A stretch of 11,768 nt of DNA from Deltaproteobacteria bacterium (GTDB lineage Bacteria > Desulfobacterota > Syntrophia > Syntrophales > UBA2185). Below are positions 1 through 7,457 of this stretch, piece after piece. Numbering within the stretch: position 1 is the stretch's first letter; each line of letters begins with the position of its first letter. Location of the stretch: positions 1-11,768 of the forward strand of contig JAPLJQ010000231.1 of the NCBI GenBank assembly GCA_026388495.1. Direction: 5' to 3'. The translations under genes were made by a program, and so were the position numbers. The notes under the pieces were generated by a model. The model was given only the letters and a program-made list of their open reading frames with translations. It was not told where the DNA came from and did not search any database.

Positions 1-84
1 CATATCATCGACGGGCGCTTAAAACATGCCATACTTCTGGAAATTTTCACGGATATGGGTATCGGTACGGAAATCGTCATATAA
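1..84 (+). CDS. argB: Acetylglutamate kinase, C-terminal end only (partial)
   Basis: This is the 3' end of a gene that enters from the left edge; frame 1 gives 27 residues and then TAA at 82-84. The peptide includes HIIDGR, HAILLEIFTD and GIGT, which is the characteristic C-terminus of N-acetylglutamate kinase (HIIDGR..HALLLEIFTD.GIGT). The family phosphorylates N-acetylglutamate with ATP, the second step of arginine synthesis, in the cytoplasm. Its position directly before argD fits. Only the tail is visible, so the catalytic core cannot be assessed. Confidence 0.88.
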   Translation, partial: HIIDGRLKHAILLEIFTDMGIGTEIVI

Positions 85-111
85 CGATCAGGCGATCATG
101 TCGTGTTTTAT

Positions 112-165
112 ATGAAAATCCCCCCAACCCCCTTTTGCTAAAGGGGGGCAGGGGATGATTTTCAT
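112..165. repeat. C-rich/G-rich palindromic repeat between argB and argD
   Basis: This is a near-perfect inverted repeat in the 181-bp argB-argD gap. The outer arms are ATGAAAATC (112-120) and GATTTTCAT (157-165). The inner arms are a C-rich run with CCCCCTTTT, turning at GCT near 137-139, and then AAAGGGGGG. The transcript would form a long hairpin. Similar CCCCC...TTTGCTAAAGGGGG elements occur as dispersed intergenic repeats in many bacteria (family knowledge). It could weaken or stop read-through from argB or be a mobile palindrome; there is no clear U-tract after it, so I do not call it a terminator. A second short hairpin, TGCCCA-CGCC-TGGGCA, follows at 175-190. Confidence 0.75.
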
Positions 166-265
166 GTTTCGTTGTGCCCACGCCTGGGCATGGGGGTTAG
201 TAGATATCTCTCGCTGGTCGATATGATGTCGAAATGATGAAATGATATAATCAGGAAGGCAGAAA

Positions 266-1456
266 ATGACAACAGGTGAGTTAATAACGCTATCGGAGAA
301 AAATATCATGGGAACCTACAAGCGCTTTCCCGTTGTGCTTGTAAAGGGATCCGGCGCCAGAGTATGGGACAGTGACGGAAAAGAGTACCTCGATTTTGTC
401 GCCGGCATCGCGGTCTGTAGCCTCGGCCATTCTCACCCGAAAGTGGTGGAAGCTCTCAAGAGACAGGTCGAAATTCTGACCCATGTATCGAATCTTTACT
501 ACATCGAACCTCAGATACACTTTGCCGGGATGCTGGTTGAACATTCTTTTGCCGACAAGGTTTTCTTCTGTAACAGCGGGGCGGAGGCCAACGAGGCTGC
601 GATAAAGCTTGCCCGCAGATATGCTTATGAGAACATGGGCGGACATAAGTATGAGTTGATCACCATGAAAGATTCCTTTCACGGGCGAACCCTGGCGACG
701 ATCACAGCCACAGGGCAGGAGAAATTACAAATCGGTTTTGCACCCCTGCCTGAAGGATTCAGGTATGTACCTTTTAATGATGTGACTGCCCTGGAAAATG
801 CCATTACAGACAAGACATGCGGTGTGCTTCTGGAACCTATCCAGGGAGAAGGGGGGATAAAAATTCCCGATGGAGATTACCTCACGAAGGTGAGACAAAT
901 CTGTGATGACCGGGGAATCCTGCTGATACTTGATGAGGTTCAGGTCGGTATGGGCCGTACGGGAAAACTATTCGCCCATGAACATTACGGGATCAAACCC
1001 GACATCATGACGCTGGCCAAGGCCATGGGGAACGGTTTCCCTGTGGGAGCAATGCTGGCCACTGACAGGGTTGCAGCGGCCTTCATTCCCGGCACCCATG
1101 CTTCAACCTTCGGCGGAAATCCCCTTGCCATGGCTGCATCTCTTGCGACCATGGATGTTCTGATTCATCATGGAATCCTTGACCACTGCACGAAAATGGG
1201 AACGTATTTCCTTAATAAACTGGAAAAACTGAAAAGGAGATATCCTGTGATCAGGGAAGTAAGAGGGAAGGGACTGATTATCGGGATGGAACTGACGGAA
1301 GATGGGGGATCTATCGTCAGAAAATGCATGGACAGGGGGCTTTTAATAAATTGCACCGGCGGATATGTGCTCCGATTCGTGCCCCCGCTGATTATTACCA
1401 GGCCAGATGTGGATGCAGCCGTTGATATATTGGATGAGGTGATGGGAAGTCAATGA
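266..1456 (+). CDS. argD: Acetylornithine aminotransferase
   Basis: This is a class-III PLP aminotransferase of 396 aa, the normal length. It converts N-acetylglutamate semialdehyde and glutamate to N-acetylornithine and 2-oxoglutarate; related enzymes also serve as succinyl-DAP aminotransferase in lysine synthesis (family knowledge). Visible features are the PLP phosphate-binding region NSGAEANEAAIK (103-114), SFHGRT (137-142), the cofactor aspartate in LDEVQ (D223), the Schiff-base lysine K252 in TLAKAMGNG, and STFGGNPLA near residue 281. The start ATG has a good AGGAAGG at 253-259 with 6 nt spacing. The stop overlaps the argF start (ATGA at 1453-1456), so the two are translationally coupled. 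The bifunctional ArgD/DapC role is only a possibility; it could matter because no DAP aminotransferase gene lies in the window. Confidence 0.95.
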   Translation: MTTGELITLSEKNIMGTYKRFPVVLVKGSGARVWDSDGKEYLDFVAGIAVCSLGHSHPKVVEALKRQVEILTHVSNLYYIEPQIHFAGMLVEHSFADKVFFCNSGAEANEAAIKLARRYAYENMGGHKYELITMKDSFHGRTLATITATGQEKLQIGFAPLPEGFRYVPFNDVTALENAITDKTCGVLLEPIQGEGGIKIPDGDYLTKVRQICDDRGILLILDEVQVGMGRTGKLFAHEHYGIKPDIMTLAKAMGNGFPVGAMLATDRVAAAFIPGTHASTFGGNPLAMAASLATMDVLIHHGILDHCTKMGTYFLNKLEKLKRRYPVIREVRGKGLIIGMELTEDGGSIVRKCMDRGLLINCTGGYVLRFVPPLIITRPDVDAAVDILDEVMGSQ

Positions 1457-2241
1457 AAAAGGATCTGTTAAGTGTTTATGATCTCGACCGGGAAGATATC
1501 CGGATCATATTTCAAAATGCGGTCAAACTCAAAAAGATGCAGCAGGACGGAGAGATCTATACTCCCCTCAAAGGGAAGACCCTGGGGATGATTTTTGATA
1601 AGTCATCAACGAGGACCCGGATTTCATTTGAAGTCGGTATGTACCAGTTGGGCGGCTTGGCCCTGTTTCTGAGCAGTCGTGATACACAGTTGGGAAGGGG
1701 TGAGAGCATCCCCGATACTGCAAGAATTATGTCCAGGTATCTCAATGCGATTATGATTCGGACGTATTCCCAGGAACTGGTTGAAGAAGTTGCCAGACAC
1801 GCAACGATACCCGTGATAAATGGTTTGACAGATCGGGAGCATCCATGTCAAATATTGAGCGACCTCTTCACCGTAATGGAGAAAAAAGGCGATTATAAAG
1901 GATTGAAAATTGCCTATATCGGTGATGGAAATAATATTGCGAATTCCTGGATCGATGCTGCTGCGAGGTTGCCCTTCAAGCTTGCCTTTGCCTGTCCCGA
2001 GGGTTATGAACCCGATCAATCCATTCTTAAAAGAGGAATGAGGGAGGCGGAAAAGGGAATAACGGTTTATCGGGACCCCGTTGATGCGGTTCATGGCGCC
2101 GATGTGGTTTACACGGATGTATGGACCAGCATGGGGCAGGAAGCCGAGCAGGAGGCCAGGAAAAGCATATTCAGGGACTATCAGATCAACAAGACGCTTC
2201 TTGCACATGCCCGAAAAGACGTAATGGTCATTTTAATGTAA
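1453..2241 (+). CDS. argF: Ornithine carbamoyltransferase, missing the C-terminal HCLP/ENR segment
   Basis: The family joins ornithine and carbamoyl phosphate to form citrulline. The N-terminal domain is intact: SSTRTR (51-56, carbamoyl-phosphate binding), GRGESI (81-86) and HPCQ (130-133). The second domain has GDGNN (157-161), TDVW (221-224) and the SMG loop (226-228). The frame then runs into ARKDVMVILM and stops at 262 aa, against about 300-310 aa in the family. The expected HCLPAHRGEE ornithine-site loop, the ENR motif and the intervening helix are absent, and no other frame downstream carries them. The last residues (VMVILM) resemble the normal end of the family (KAIMxxLM). This suggests an in-frame internal deletion of about 40 codons, not a simple stop or frameshift. 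Catalysis should be lost if the sequence is correct. It overlaps argD by 4 nt. Confidence 0.88.
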   Translation: MKKDLLSVYDLDREDIRIIFQNAVKLKKMQQDGEIYTPLKGKTLGMIFDKSSTRTRISFEVGMYQLGGLALFLSSRDTQLGRGESIPDTARIMSRYLNAIMIRTYSQELVEEVARHATIPVINGLTDREHPCQILSDLFTVMEKKGDYKGLKIAYIGDGNNIANSWIDAAARLPFKLAFACPEGYEPDQSILKRGMREAEKGITVYRDPVDAVHGADVVYTDVWTSMGQEAEQEARKSIFRDYQINKTLLAHARKDVMVILM

Positions 2242-2255
2242 CGGAGGATGAGACT

Positions 2256-3467
2256 TTGGCTCACGGGATAAGAAGAGTTGTTCTTGCCTATTCGGGCGGG
2301 TTGGATACATCGGTCATCCTGAAATGGTTGATTGAGACATATAAATGTGAAGTAATTGCCTTTGTCGCCGATATCGGCCAGAAGGACGAACTCGACGGTC
2401 TTAAGGAAAAGGCTCTCAACACCGGTGCAAGCAGGGTATACATTGACGATCTTCAGGAAGAGTTTGTCAGGGATTTTGTGTTTCCGGCCCTGAGGGCAGA
2501 TGCCTTTTATGAGGGGTCTTATCTGATGGGAACATCCCTCGCGAGGCCGCTTATCGCAAAACGCCAGATCGACATTGCAAAACTGGAAGGCGCCGATGCC
2601 GTCTCACATGGCGCCACGGGAAAGGGGAATGACCAGGTCAGATTTGAACTCACCTATATGGCGTTGAATCCGGATATCCGGATTATTGCCGCATGGCGCG
2701 ATCCCCAGTGGTCCTTCGATTCGCGGATGTCGATGATTGATTATGCAAAGTTGCATCATATTCCGGTTCCCCTGACAAAGGAAAAACCATACAGCAGCGA
2801 CGGAAATCTTCTGCACATATCCCATGAAGGGGGCATTCTTGAAGATCCCTGGATGGAGCCGCACGAGGATATGTTTGATCTGACCGTATCTCCGGAGGTA
2901 GCGCCGGATGTTCCCATGTATGTGGAGATAGCTTTTGACAGGGGGAATCCTGTAGCTGTCAACGGCGTCGCGATGGCTCCTGCAGAACTGCTTCACCATA
3001 TGAATAAAGTGGCGGGTTCCAACGGGATCGGCAGGGTGGATATGGTTGAAAACCGGTTTGTGGGCATGAAGTCGAGAGGTGTTTATGAAACACCGGGGGG
3101 CACCGTTCTATGGGCCGCCCATCGTGCCGTTGAATCCATTACCATGGACAGGGAGGTGATGCTGATGAGAGATTCCCTGATTCCCAAATATGCACAACTG
3201 GTTTACAACGGGTTCTGGTATTCCCCGGAAATGAAGGTGCTTCAGAAATTTGTTGACGAAACGCAGGAGAATGTAACGGGAACAGCCCGATTAAAGTTAT
3301 ACAAGGGGAATTGTATTGTCGTCGGCAGGAAGTCCCCTTATTCACTTTATAGCGAAGAATTTGTCACCTTTGAGAAGGATCAGGTATTTGATCAGAAGGA
3401 TGCGACGGGGTTTATCAGACTGAATGCTCTCAGGATGCGGATCCAGGCCTTGAAGAACAGGGATTAG
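2256..3467 (+). CDS. argG: Argininosuccinate synthase
   Basis: The enzyme condenses citrulline and aspartate using ATP to give argininosuccinate (cytoplasm). I place the start at TTG 2256: GGAGG at 2243-2247 sits 8 nt upstream, and the resulting protein is 403 aa, the usual size. An upstream in-frame extension to 2121 would overlap argF by 120 bp and has no family similarity. Visible motifs are the N-type ATP pyrophosphatase loop AYSGGLDTS (11-19), SHGATGKGNDQVRFE (117-131), the KEKPYS region, and LLHISHEGGILEDPW in the middle of the protein. The spacing to the argF stop is only 14 nt, so it is cotranscribed. The argF deletion ends just upstream of this gene but leaves its ribosome site intact. 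Confidence 0.95.
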   Translation: MAHGIRRVVLAYSGGLDTSVILKWLIETYKCEVIAFVADIGQKDELDGLKEKALNTGASRVYIDDLQEEFVRDFVFPALRADAFYEGSYLMGTSLARPLIAKRQIDIAKLEGADAVSHGATGKGNDQVRFELTYMALNPDIRIIAAWRDPQWSFDSRMSMIDYAKLHHIPVPLTKEKPYSSDGNLLHISHEGGILEDPWMEPHEDMFDLTVSPEVAPDVPMYVEIAFDRGNPVAVNGVAMAPAELLHHMNKVAGSNGIGRVDMVENRFVGMKSRGVYETPGGTVLWAAHRAVESITMDREVMLMRDSLIPKYAQLVYNGFWYSPEMKVLQKFVDETQENVTGTARLKLYKGNCIVVGRKSPYSLYSEEFVTFEKDQVFDQKDATGFIRLNALRMRIQALKNRD

Positions 3468-3561
3468 GGATCAGAGTGCAGACAGACAGGCGGGAAGACT
3501 GTTCTCGTACCAGAGCAGGTTGGGCGTCTCGCCCGACATGAGGAGAAGCCGTTATAATACG
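3468..3561 (+). other. argG-argH intergenic gap with a small GC hairpin
   Basis: This is the one loose junction inside the arg cluster, at 94 nt. It holds a short inverted repeat GGGC-GTCTC-GCCC at 3522-3534 and a purine-rich AGGAGAAG at 3541-3548 that probably serves as the argH ribosome site. A TATAAT string at 3553-3558 has no matching -35 box and lies too close to the start, so I do not call a promoter. I see no small ORF of convincing quality. Confidence 0.4.
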
Positions 3562-4950
3562 ATGATGAAAGAAAAAAAGAAGAAGCCCTGGGCCGGGAGA
3601 TTCAGCGAACCGACAGACGCGCTGGTAGAGGCCTTTACCGCATCGATTCACTTTGATAAGCGCCTGTATCGCTATGATATTGAGGGCAGCATTGCCCATG
3701 CGAGGATGCTTGCACGCCAGAAGATTATTTCAAGAAATGAGGAAAAAAACATCGTTGCGGGTCTCAAAGCAATCCTGGCAGATATCGAAAAGGGGCGGTT
3801 CATATTCAATGCCCGGGACGAAGACATCCACATGGCCATCGAAAAAGCCCTCGTTGACAGGATCGGGGAGACGGGCGGAAAGCTCCATACGGGAAGGAGC
3901 AGGAATGATCAGGTAGCTCTGGATATCCGGCTTTATCTCAGGGACGAAATCCGAATCATCGGAGAAATGATTGCAGGGCTGAAATCAAAACTTGTCGACC
4001 TGGCAAAAAGCGAGATAGATACCATTTTGCCGGGCTACACCCACATGCAAAGAGCTCAACCCGTGCTTTTGTCACATTATCTCCTGGCTTACCGGGAAAT
4101 GCTTGAGCGGGATGAACAGCGGTTGCGGGAATGCCATGAAAGGGTGAATGTCATGCCTTTAGGTGCTGCTGCTCTGGCGGGTACGAGCCTTCCCATAGAC
4201 AGGGCCTGCACAGCCCGTTTGCTGGGATTTAAAAAGATGTCTGAAAACAGCATGGATGCCGTCTCGGATCGTGACTTTGTTGCAGAATTCATTTTTGTTT
4301 CTTCGCTAATCATGATGCATTTAAGCCGGTTCTGCGAAGACCTCGTCATCTGGTCAACGGATGAGTTCCAATTTGTGGAAATATCTGATGCCTATACGAC
4401 GGGCAGCAGCATCATGCCGCAAAAGAAGAATCCGGACGTGGCCGAACTCATTCGGGGGAAAACTGGACGGGTGTATGGGAATCTTGTTGCCCTTCTTACG
4501 GTAATGAAGGGACTTCCCATGACATACAACAGGGACATGCAGGAAGATAAGGAGCCTCTTTTTGATTCGGTTGATACGGTGAAAAGCTGCCTCCATGTTT
4601 TCTGTGAAATGATCAAACATACTAAATTCAACCGGGCAAGGATGCTGAAGGCAGCCTCCGGCGGATTTTCGACAGCCACCGATGTGGCTGAACATCTGGT
4701 GATGAAAGGCATTCCCTTCCGTGAGGCCCACGGGGTCGTCGGGCGTCTTGTCGCTTATTGTATTGAGAAAGGTGAGGACATGCAAAGTCTGACGCTCGAG
4801 GAATTTCGCTTATTCCACAGGGGTTTCGGGGATGATGTTTATACCTGTCTTCAGGTGGAAAACGCGTTAAACTCAAGAAGTATCCCGGGCGGGACAGGGA
4901 AGGATGCCGTTTTGAAGCGGATTAAAAGCATCCGGGGTAAACGAAAATGA
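3562..4950 (+). CDS. argH: Argininosuccinate lyase
   Basis: The enzyme splits argininosuccinate into arginine and fumarate, the last step of the pathway. From ATG 3562 the protein is 462 aa, normal for the fumarase/aspartase superfamily. Motifs: KPWAGRF near the N-terminus, HTGRSRNDQVA (109-119), GYTHMQRAQP (158-167, with H161), and the superfamily signature GSSIMPQKKNPD starting at residue 281 with the catalytic serine in GSS. The start is not certain. ATG 3562 and 3565 are adjacent and both begin just before the conserved GRF. AGGAG at 3541-3545 is 16 nt away, which is long. The frame is open to TTG 3520 and includes ATG 3538, but these have no convincing ribosome site. The 3' end overlaps the next small gene by ATGA (4947-4950). 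Confidence 0.94.
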   Translation: MMKEKKKKPWAGRFSEPTDALVEAFTASIHFDKRLYRYDIEGSIAHARMLARQKIISRNEEKNIVAGLKAILADIEKGRFIFNARDEDIHMAIEKALVDRIGETGGKLHTGRSRNDQVALDIRLYLRDEIRIIGEMIAGLKSKLVDLAKSEIDTILPGYTHMQRAQPVLLSHYLLAYREMLERDEQRLRECHERVNVMPLGAAALAGTSLPIDRACTARLLGFKKMSENSMDAVSDRDFVAEFIFVSSLIMMHLSRFCEDLVIWSTDEFQFVEISDAYTTGSSIMPQKKNPDVAELIRGKTGRVYGNLVALLTVMKGLPMTYNRDMQEDKEPLFDSVDTVKSCLHVFCEMIKHTKFNRARMLKAASGGFSTATDVAEHLVMKGIPFREAHGVVGRLVAYCIEKGEDMQSLTLEEFRLFHRGFGDDVYTCLQVENALNSRSIPGGTGKDAVLKRIKSIRGKRK

Positions 4951-5084
4951 AAACATACGGATGGATGCACCTGATGATGATCATGGCCATTATGCTGATG
5001 CTCATGGCGTTTGCAGGCTGCGGGAAGAAAGCGGACCCTATTCCGTCTCAAATTGTCATTCCCGCGAAGGCGGGAATCAAGTGA
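4947..5084 (+). CDS. Small LptM-like lipoprotein
   Basis: A 45-aa protein starts at the ATG that overlaps the argH stop. It has a short basic N-terminus (MKTYGW), a methionine-rich hydrophobic stretch (about residues 7-22), and a lipobox-like FAGC with the acylated cysteine at C25, followed by GKKADPIP. That layout, with a Cys-Gly-(Q/K)-K-x-P tail, is typical of the LptM (YifL) family. In E. coli LptM helps the LptD-LptE LPS translocon mature at the outer membrane (established knowledge); here the assignment is by pattern and by position next to lysA. The position -3 Phe is less common than Leu. The last nine or so codons are derived from a palindromic repeat (5055-5078) and read VIPAKAGIK, so the native C-terminus may have been replaced. 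Confidence 0.7.
   Translation: MKTYGWMHLMMIMAIMLMLMAFAGCGKKADPIPSQIVIPAKAGIK
5055..5078. repeat. Short palindromic repeat inside the lipoprotein gene
   Basis: GTCATTCCCGCGAAGGCGGG followed by AATC forms a perfect 8-bp stem, ATTCCCGC (5058-5065) and GCGGGAAT (5070-5077), around a GAAG loop. It belongs to the same family as the intergenic copies at 7328-7405, 9747-9888 and 11688 onward. Read in the lipoprotein frame it encodes VIPAKAGI and the stop follows four bases later. The hairpin lies 30 nt before the lysA start. Confidence 0.85.
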
Positions 5085-5107
5085 TTTACCGGGAGGATTA
5101 AACCGGA

Positions 5108-6385
5108 ATGAATGATTTTCATTACAGAGATGGAGAACTCTGGTGTGAAGAAACGCCAATCGCCCGGATAGCTAAAGAAGTGGGAACTCCCTTTTATCTT
5201 TACAGCGACAGAACTCTTAAACACCATTTTCGAGTTTTCGATGAGGCCTTTAAAGACGTCCCTCATATCGTTTGTTTTGCCGCAAAAGCCAATTCCAATA
5301 TAGCCATTCTCAAAATCTTCATTAACGAAGGGGGAGGTGTGGATATTGTATCCGGAGGCGAGCTTTACCGGGCCATGCAGGCGGGCGTGAACCCGGAGAA
5401 GGTTGTTTACTCCGGAGTTGGCAAGAAGGTGGATGAGATTGAATACGCTCTTGAGGCGGGGATCCTTCTGTTTAATGTTGAATCTTCGCAGGAGCTGCGC
5501 GTCATCAACGAATGTGCAAAAAAACTGGGAAAGGTTGCCGGCATTGCCCTCAGAGTGAATCCTGATGTCGATCCGGGAACCCATCCGCATATATCCACGG
5601 GACTTAAGAAAAATAAATTTGGAATCGACATTCAAAGATCTTTGGAAGAATATCGCGAGGCAAGGAAACTGGAACATATTGATATCAAAGGCGTCAGCTG
5701 TCATATCGGATCACAGGTGACTAAGGTATCTCCGTTTGTTGATGCCCTGGACCGATTGAAAGAACTGATCAATTTTCTCAGAAAAGACGGTCTGGAGATC
5801 CGTTATCTCGATTTGGGAGGAGGTCTGGGGATTACGTATGATCAGGAAACGGCCCCCCACCCCTCAGAATATGCAAAGGCAATGATGGATGCATCGAAGA
5901 ACATGGAATGCACGTTTATATTTGAACCTGGCAGGGTTATTGCGGGCAACGCCGGAATACTGGTCACAGAGGTTCTTTACACTAAGAGCAATGAGGAGAA
6001 GAACTTTGTCGTTGTTGATGCGGGAATGAACGATCTGATCCGTCCCAGTCTTTATAATTCCTATCATAAGATACAACGGGTAACAGGAGAAGGAGGGGAT
6101 GAAATCGTCGCCGATGTTGTCGGCCCCATTTGCGAGTCGGGGGATTATCTGGCAAAAGGGAGGAAGATCTCAAGGTTCGAAAGGGGAGATCTTATGGCCG
6201 TCATGAGCGCCGGGGCTTATGGTTTCACCATGTCTTCGAATTATAATTCCAGGGGCAGGATACCGGAAGTTCTGGTCAGCGATGACCGGTTCCACGTGAT
6301 TCGAAAAAGAGAAACCTATGCCGACCTGATCAGAGGCGAAACCATCCCTGACTATTTGAAACGAACAGCATCAAAGCAAGTGTAA
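5108..6385 (+). CDS. lysA: Diaminopimelate decarboxylase
   Basis: A fold-III PLP decarboxylase of 425 aa that converts meso-diaminopimelate to L-lysine and CO2, the last step of lysine synthesis. Visible features: the Schiff-base lysine K60 in CFAAKAN, DIVSGGEL (79-86), H199 in SCHIGSQ, the glycine-rich phosphate loop GGGLGITY (237-244), EPGR (273-276), and the active-site CESGD (342-346) with Y371 in AGAYGF. The start ATG has GGGAGG at 5091-5096, 11 nt away. A nearby ATG at 5112 is out of frame. It is followed 18 nt later by dapA, so the DAP genes are probably one transcript with the arg genes. Nothing in the sequence looks disrupted. Confidence 0.95.
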   Translation: MNDFHYRDGELWCEETPIARIAKEVGTPFYLYSDRTLKHHFRVFDEAFKDVPHIVCFAAKANSNIAILKIFINEGGGVDIVSGGELYRAMQAGVNPEKVVYSGVGKKVDEIEYALEAGILLFNVESSQELRVINECAKKLGKVAGIALRVNPDVDPGTHPHISTGLKKNKFGIDIQRSLEEYREARKLEHIDIKGVSCHIGSQVTKVSPFVDALDRLKELINFLRKDGLEIRYLDLGGGLGITYDQETAPHPSEYAKAMMDASKNMECTFIFEPGRVIAGNAGILVTEVLYTKSNEEKNFVVVDAGMNDLIRPSLYNSYHKIQRVTGEGGDEIVADVVGPICESGDYLAKGRKISRFERGDLMAVMSAGAYGFTMSSNYNSRGRIPEVLVSDDRFHVIRKRETYADLIRGETIPDYLKRTASKQV

Positions 6386-6403
6386 TGAAAAAAAGGAGAG
6401 CGT

Positions 6404-7279
6404 ATGTTTAGGGGAGCAATCGTAGCAATCGTTACGCCTTTTAAAGATGGTCAGGTGGATGCGGAGACTTTCAGGGAACTCATCGAATCCCAGATTGCAA
6501 ACGGGACTGACGGCATTGTGCCCTGCGGTACAACAGGAGAATCCTCAACCCTTTCCCATGAAGAGCATGATAAGGTTATAGAAATTGCGATTCATGCAGC
6601 GGGAAAGCGGGTTCCTGTCATTGCAGGCACAGGTTCCAACAGTACGGAAGAGGCGCTGCGTTTGACCCGGCATGCTTATGAAGCTGGTGCGGATGGTGCA
6701 TTGATAGTCTGTCCTTATTACAACAGACCTACTCAGGAGGGTCTTTACCAGCATTATAAAAAGATCGCGGAAAGTGTTCCCATACCGATCATTCCGTATA
6801 ATATTCCCGGCAGAACGGGTGTAAATATGATGCCGGAAACCATTGCGAAACTTTCCAAAATAAGCAATATCGTCGGCATTAAGGAGGCATCCGGTTCTCT
6901 GAAGCAGATGCAGGATGTGATCAGTCTTTGCGGCGGCGCATTCGATGTCCTTTCAGGAGACGATTTTTTTACCCTGCCGTTGCTTTTAATCGGAGGGAAG
7001 GGCGTTATTTCCGTCATATCCAATGTCGCTCCTGCGGATATGGCGGGCATGATCGATGCTTTCGAGGCGGGGGACATCAACCGGGCCAGGCAACTGCATG
7101 ATAAAATGGTGCCCCTCATCGATGCCCTCTTTATAGAGACGAACCCCGTTCCGGTAAAAGCGGCGCTCTCTATGATGGGAAAAATTGACTACGACGTCAG
7201 GCTTCCGCTGTACAAAATGTCAGATAGTAATTATGAAAAACTGAAGAAAGTCCTGTCGGACTACGGGCTTATTTCATAA
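6404..7279 (+). CDS. dapA: 4-hydroxy-tetrahydrodipicolinate synthase
   Basis: A TIM-barrel class I aldolase of 291 aa that condenses pyruvate with aspartate semialdehyde, the first committed step of the DAP/lysine branch. Motifs: CGTTGES (41-47, with T43/T44 of the catalytic triad), the catalytic tyrosine Y132 and substrate arginine R137 in YNIPGRTG (132-139), and the Schiff-base lysine K160 in GIKEASG. A strong AAGGAG at 6393-6398 lies 5 nt before the ATG. The spacing from lysA is 18 nt. Feedback inhibition by lysine is common in Gram-negative members but cannot be judged from the sequence by eye. Confidence 0.95.
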   Translation: MFRGAIVAIVTPFKDGQVDAETFRELIESQIANGTDGIVPCGTTGESSTLSHEEHDKVIEIAIHAAGKRVPVIAGTGSNSTEEALRLTRHAYEAGADGALIVCPYYNRPTQEGLYQHYKKIAESVPIPIIPYNIPGRTGVNMMPETIAKLSKISNIVGIKEASGSLKQMQDVISLCGGAFDVLSGDDFFTLPLLLIGGKGVISVISNVAPADMAGMIDAFEAGDINRARQLHDKMVPLIDALFIETNPVPVKAALSMMGKIDYDVRLPLYKMSDSNYEKLKKVLSDYGLIS

Positions 7280-7288
7280 TTCGGCGCC

Positions 7289-7405
7289 TTTGATAAACCC
7301 GTAAAAAGTCAAATATCGGCGCTGCTTGTCATTCCCGTGAAAACGGTAATCCAGTATTTTCATATATATATACACTACCTGGATTCCCGCTTTCGCGGGA
7401 ATGAC
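7289..7405 (+). repeat. 117-bp composite palindromic repeat, copy A
   Basis: This element fills most of the 178-bp dapA-dapB gap. In order it has a leader ending GTAAAAAGTCAAATATCGGC, then GTCATTCCCGTGAAAACGGTAATCC (a hairpin with one broken pair), an AT-rich spacer of TATA repeats, and a perfect hairpin ATTCCCGC-TTTC-GCGGGAAT ending in GAC. The same 117 bp recurs in the opposite orientation at 9810-9926 with about nine differences by eye. No ORF is present. It could be a MITE-like or REP/BIME-like element, and its two hairpins might attenuate transcription between dapA and dapB. Confidence 0.85.
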
Positions 7406-7457
7406 GATAGTGACATATATTGTTGCCGGAGTAATAACAAACATAAAGGAGTATTAG

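Noticed and set aside
1624..2208. Long minus-strand open frame opposite argF, and similar long minus-strand frames elsewhere (5048-5704, 10679-11293)
   Set aside because: They lie fully opposite genes with clear family motifs, show no recognisable motifs of their own, and are shadows of the codon usage of the true genes.
2121..2255. N-terminal extension of argG overlapping argF by about 120 bp
   Set aside because: The residues do not resemble argininosuccinate synthase. TTG 2256 has a well-placed GGAGG and gives the normal length. The extension also does not encode the missing ArgF segment, so it is not a frameshifted argF tail.
3553..3558. TATAAT as a -10 box before argH
   Set aside because: There is no -35 element at the right distance and it lies only a few bases from the start codon, between the ribosome site and the ATG.
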